Shown one piece after another: positions 5,993-6,410 of a stretch of 6,410 nt of DNA. The stretch's first letter is position 1, and each line of letters opens with the position of its first letter. Below the pieces are notes generated by a model. It was not told the origin of the DNA. It saw only the letters and a list, made by a program, of their open reading frames with translations, and did no database searches. The position numbers and the translations under genes were made by a program. The DNA comes from Treponema sp. (lineage in GTDB: Bacteria; Spirochaetota; Spirochaetia; Treponematales; Breznakiellaceae), in contig JAISLX010000180.1 of the NCBI GenBank assembly GCA_031277045.1, positions 1 to 6,410 of the forward strand, given 5' to 3'.

Positions 5993-6122
5993 ACCTCCTC
6001 GCCCTTTTGTCGCAATACGCAACGCCCTGGACGTAATAGGCGGCGGCCGGCGTTCCGCAGCCGGACAAAACTATCAGGTCCAACGCCGCCGTCAGTCCAT
6101 TAAACCATTTTTTCTTTTTCAT
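5967..6122 (-). CDS. Possible small lipoprotein or remnant, 51 aa
   Basis: From ATG 6122 the frame gives a basic start (MKKKKWFNG), a hydrophobic stretch (LTAALDLIVL) and LSGC at 19-22. This fits a lipoprotein signal peptide cut before Cys22. The mature part would be only 30 residues and ends in RRFISPPPHG with no fold I recognise. Against it stands an aspartate in the middle of the hydrophobic stretch, and the tail overlaps the 3' end of convergent sua5 by 26 bases. A GAGAG ribosome-like site lies four bases before the ATG. The frame stays open upstream to ATG 6260, but that extension would bury the signal peptide, so I do not use it. It may be a truncated or decaying lipoprotein gene. Confidence 0.35.
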   Translation of the reverse strand: MKKKKWFNGLTAALDLIVLSGCGTPAAAYYVQGVAYCDKRARRFISPPPHG

Positions 6123-6159
6123 CGTTCTCTCTCGTGCTTTCGTAGCAAATTCTTTCTTG

Positions 6160-6228
6160 GTTATGTGTTGGATTTCGTAAAACCTTTTTCCAGGTGTTCT
6201 ATGCATTGCAGGTTTTATTGCACATAAC
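6160..6228. repeat. Nested inverted repeat in the spacer
   Basis: GTTATGTG (6160-6167) is the exact complement of CACATAAC (6221-6228). Inside it TAAAACC (6178-6184) pairs with GGTTTTA (6211-6217), leaving unequal bulges of 10 and 3 bases. It lies in AT-richer sequence between the lipoprotein-like frame and the transposase fragment. The 6123-6302 spacer holds no other gene I can support. It may be an RNA stem, an insertion-element end or an attC-like fold; the core orientation does not match the standard attC consensus. Confidence 0.4.
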
Positions 6229-6302
6229 GTTTTGGCGACCCGAATTTTTAGGGCTGGCAAACTGTGAGTGTAGTAAGCTGTGGGAATGTTCCCTAGGCAC
6301 TG

Positions 6303-6410
6303 TTAGCAAATGAGTATTTTAAGGAAGGCGACCAGGATAAATCCGAGGAAGTTTATATCGGATTTTTCATACCTAACCGTAAGCCGACGGTTCTCTTTCA
6401 GTTTCCCGAA
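6303..6410 (-). CDS. IS5-like transposase, C-terminal end (partial)
   Basis: The - strand frame runs in from the right edge and gives 35 residues, starting FGKLKENRRLTVRYEKSD and ending FLKILIC before TAA (6305-6303). The pattern 'FxKLKxxRRxxxRYxK', a spacer, then a hydrophobic helix is the characteristic C-terminus of IS5/IS4-superfamily DDE transposases: the region after the catalytic glutamate, with its basic DNA-contact helix. The rest of the gene and element lies outside the window. The element's near end should fall within about 50 bases beyond the stop. GGGAATGTTCCC at 6282-6293 is a palindrome there, but I cannot identify the terminal repeat without the other end. Confidence 0.8.
   Translation of the reverse strand, partial: FGKLKENRRLTVRYEKSDINFLGFILVAFLKILIC

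Noticed and set aside
6160..6236. Integron attC site
   Set aside because: The inverted repeat has GTT on the left and AAC on the right, opposite to the attC core layout, and no integrase or cassette pattern is visible.
6123..6260. N-terminal extension of the lipoprotein-like frame to ATG 6260
   Set aside because: It would bury the signal peptide and crosses the nested inverted repeat; it is more likely chance open frame.

Overview
The window is bacterial, mostly GC-rich (about 60% in the sampled coding sequence) and gene-dense. The left end (about 1-545) and the right end (about 6100-6410) are AT-richer. Gene content and style suggest a spirochaete of the Treponema group, perhaps a gut or termite-gut type. 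This is an impression from the proteins, not a proof.

Left end (1-714): an AT-rich accessory strip. It holds the last 22 codons of an unidentified + strand gene, a strong GC hairpin, a convergent 60-aa conserved orphan gene, a compound inverted repeat, and a second partial copy of the GC hairpin. A run of stem-loops follows, ending in a Rho-independent terminator about 40 bases before the next gene. The last part looks like a structured RNA: either a small RNA or a riboswitch-like leader.

Centre (715-5992): five well-supported genes. A LarA-like (DUF2088, lactate-racemase-family) protein on + is convergent with a PHP-domain metallohydrolase of the CehA/McbA type on -. Divergent from the hydrolase is a compact + strand series: a MerR-family regulator, corA (Mg2+/Co2+ channel, one base after merR) and sua5/tsaC (threonylcarbamoyl-AMP synthase, 27 bases after corA). 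The last three are probably co-transcribed. The link between regulator and channel is positional only.

Right end (5967-6410): a possible 51-aa lipoprotein remnant on -, a spacer with a nested inverted repeat, and the C-terminal 35 residues of an IS5-like transposase entering from the right on -.

I found no complete new defence or mobile system. The observations most worth following are an in-frame palindromic repeat inside the Sua5 interdomain linker, reminiscent of Rickettsia palindromic elements, and the structured terminator-ended RNA region before the LarA-like gene.
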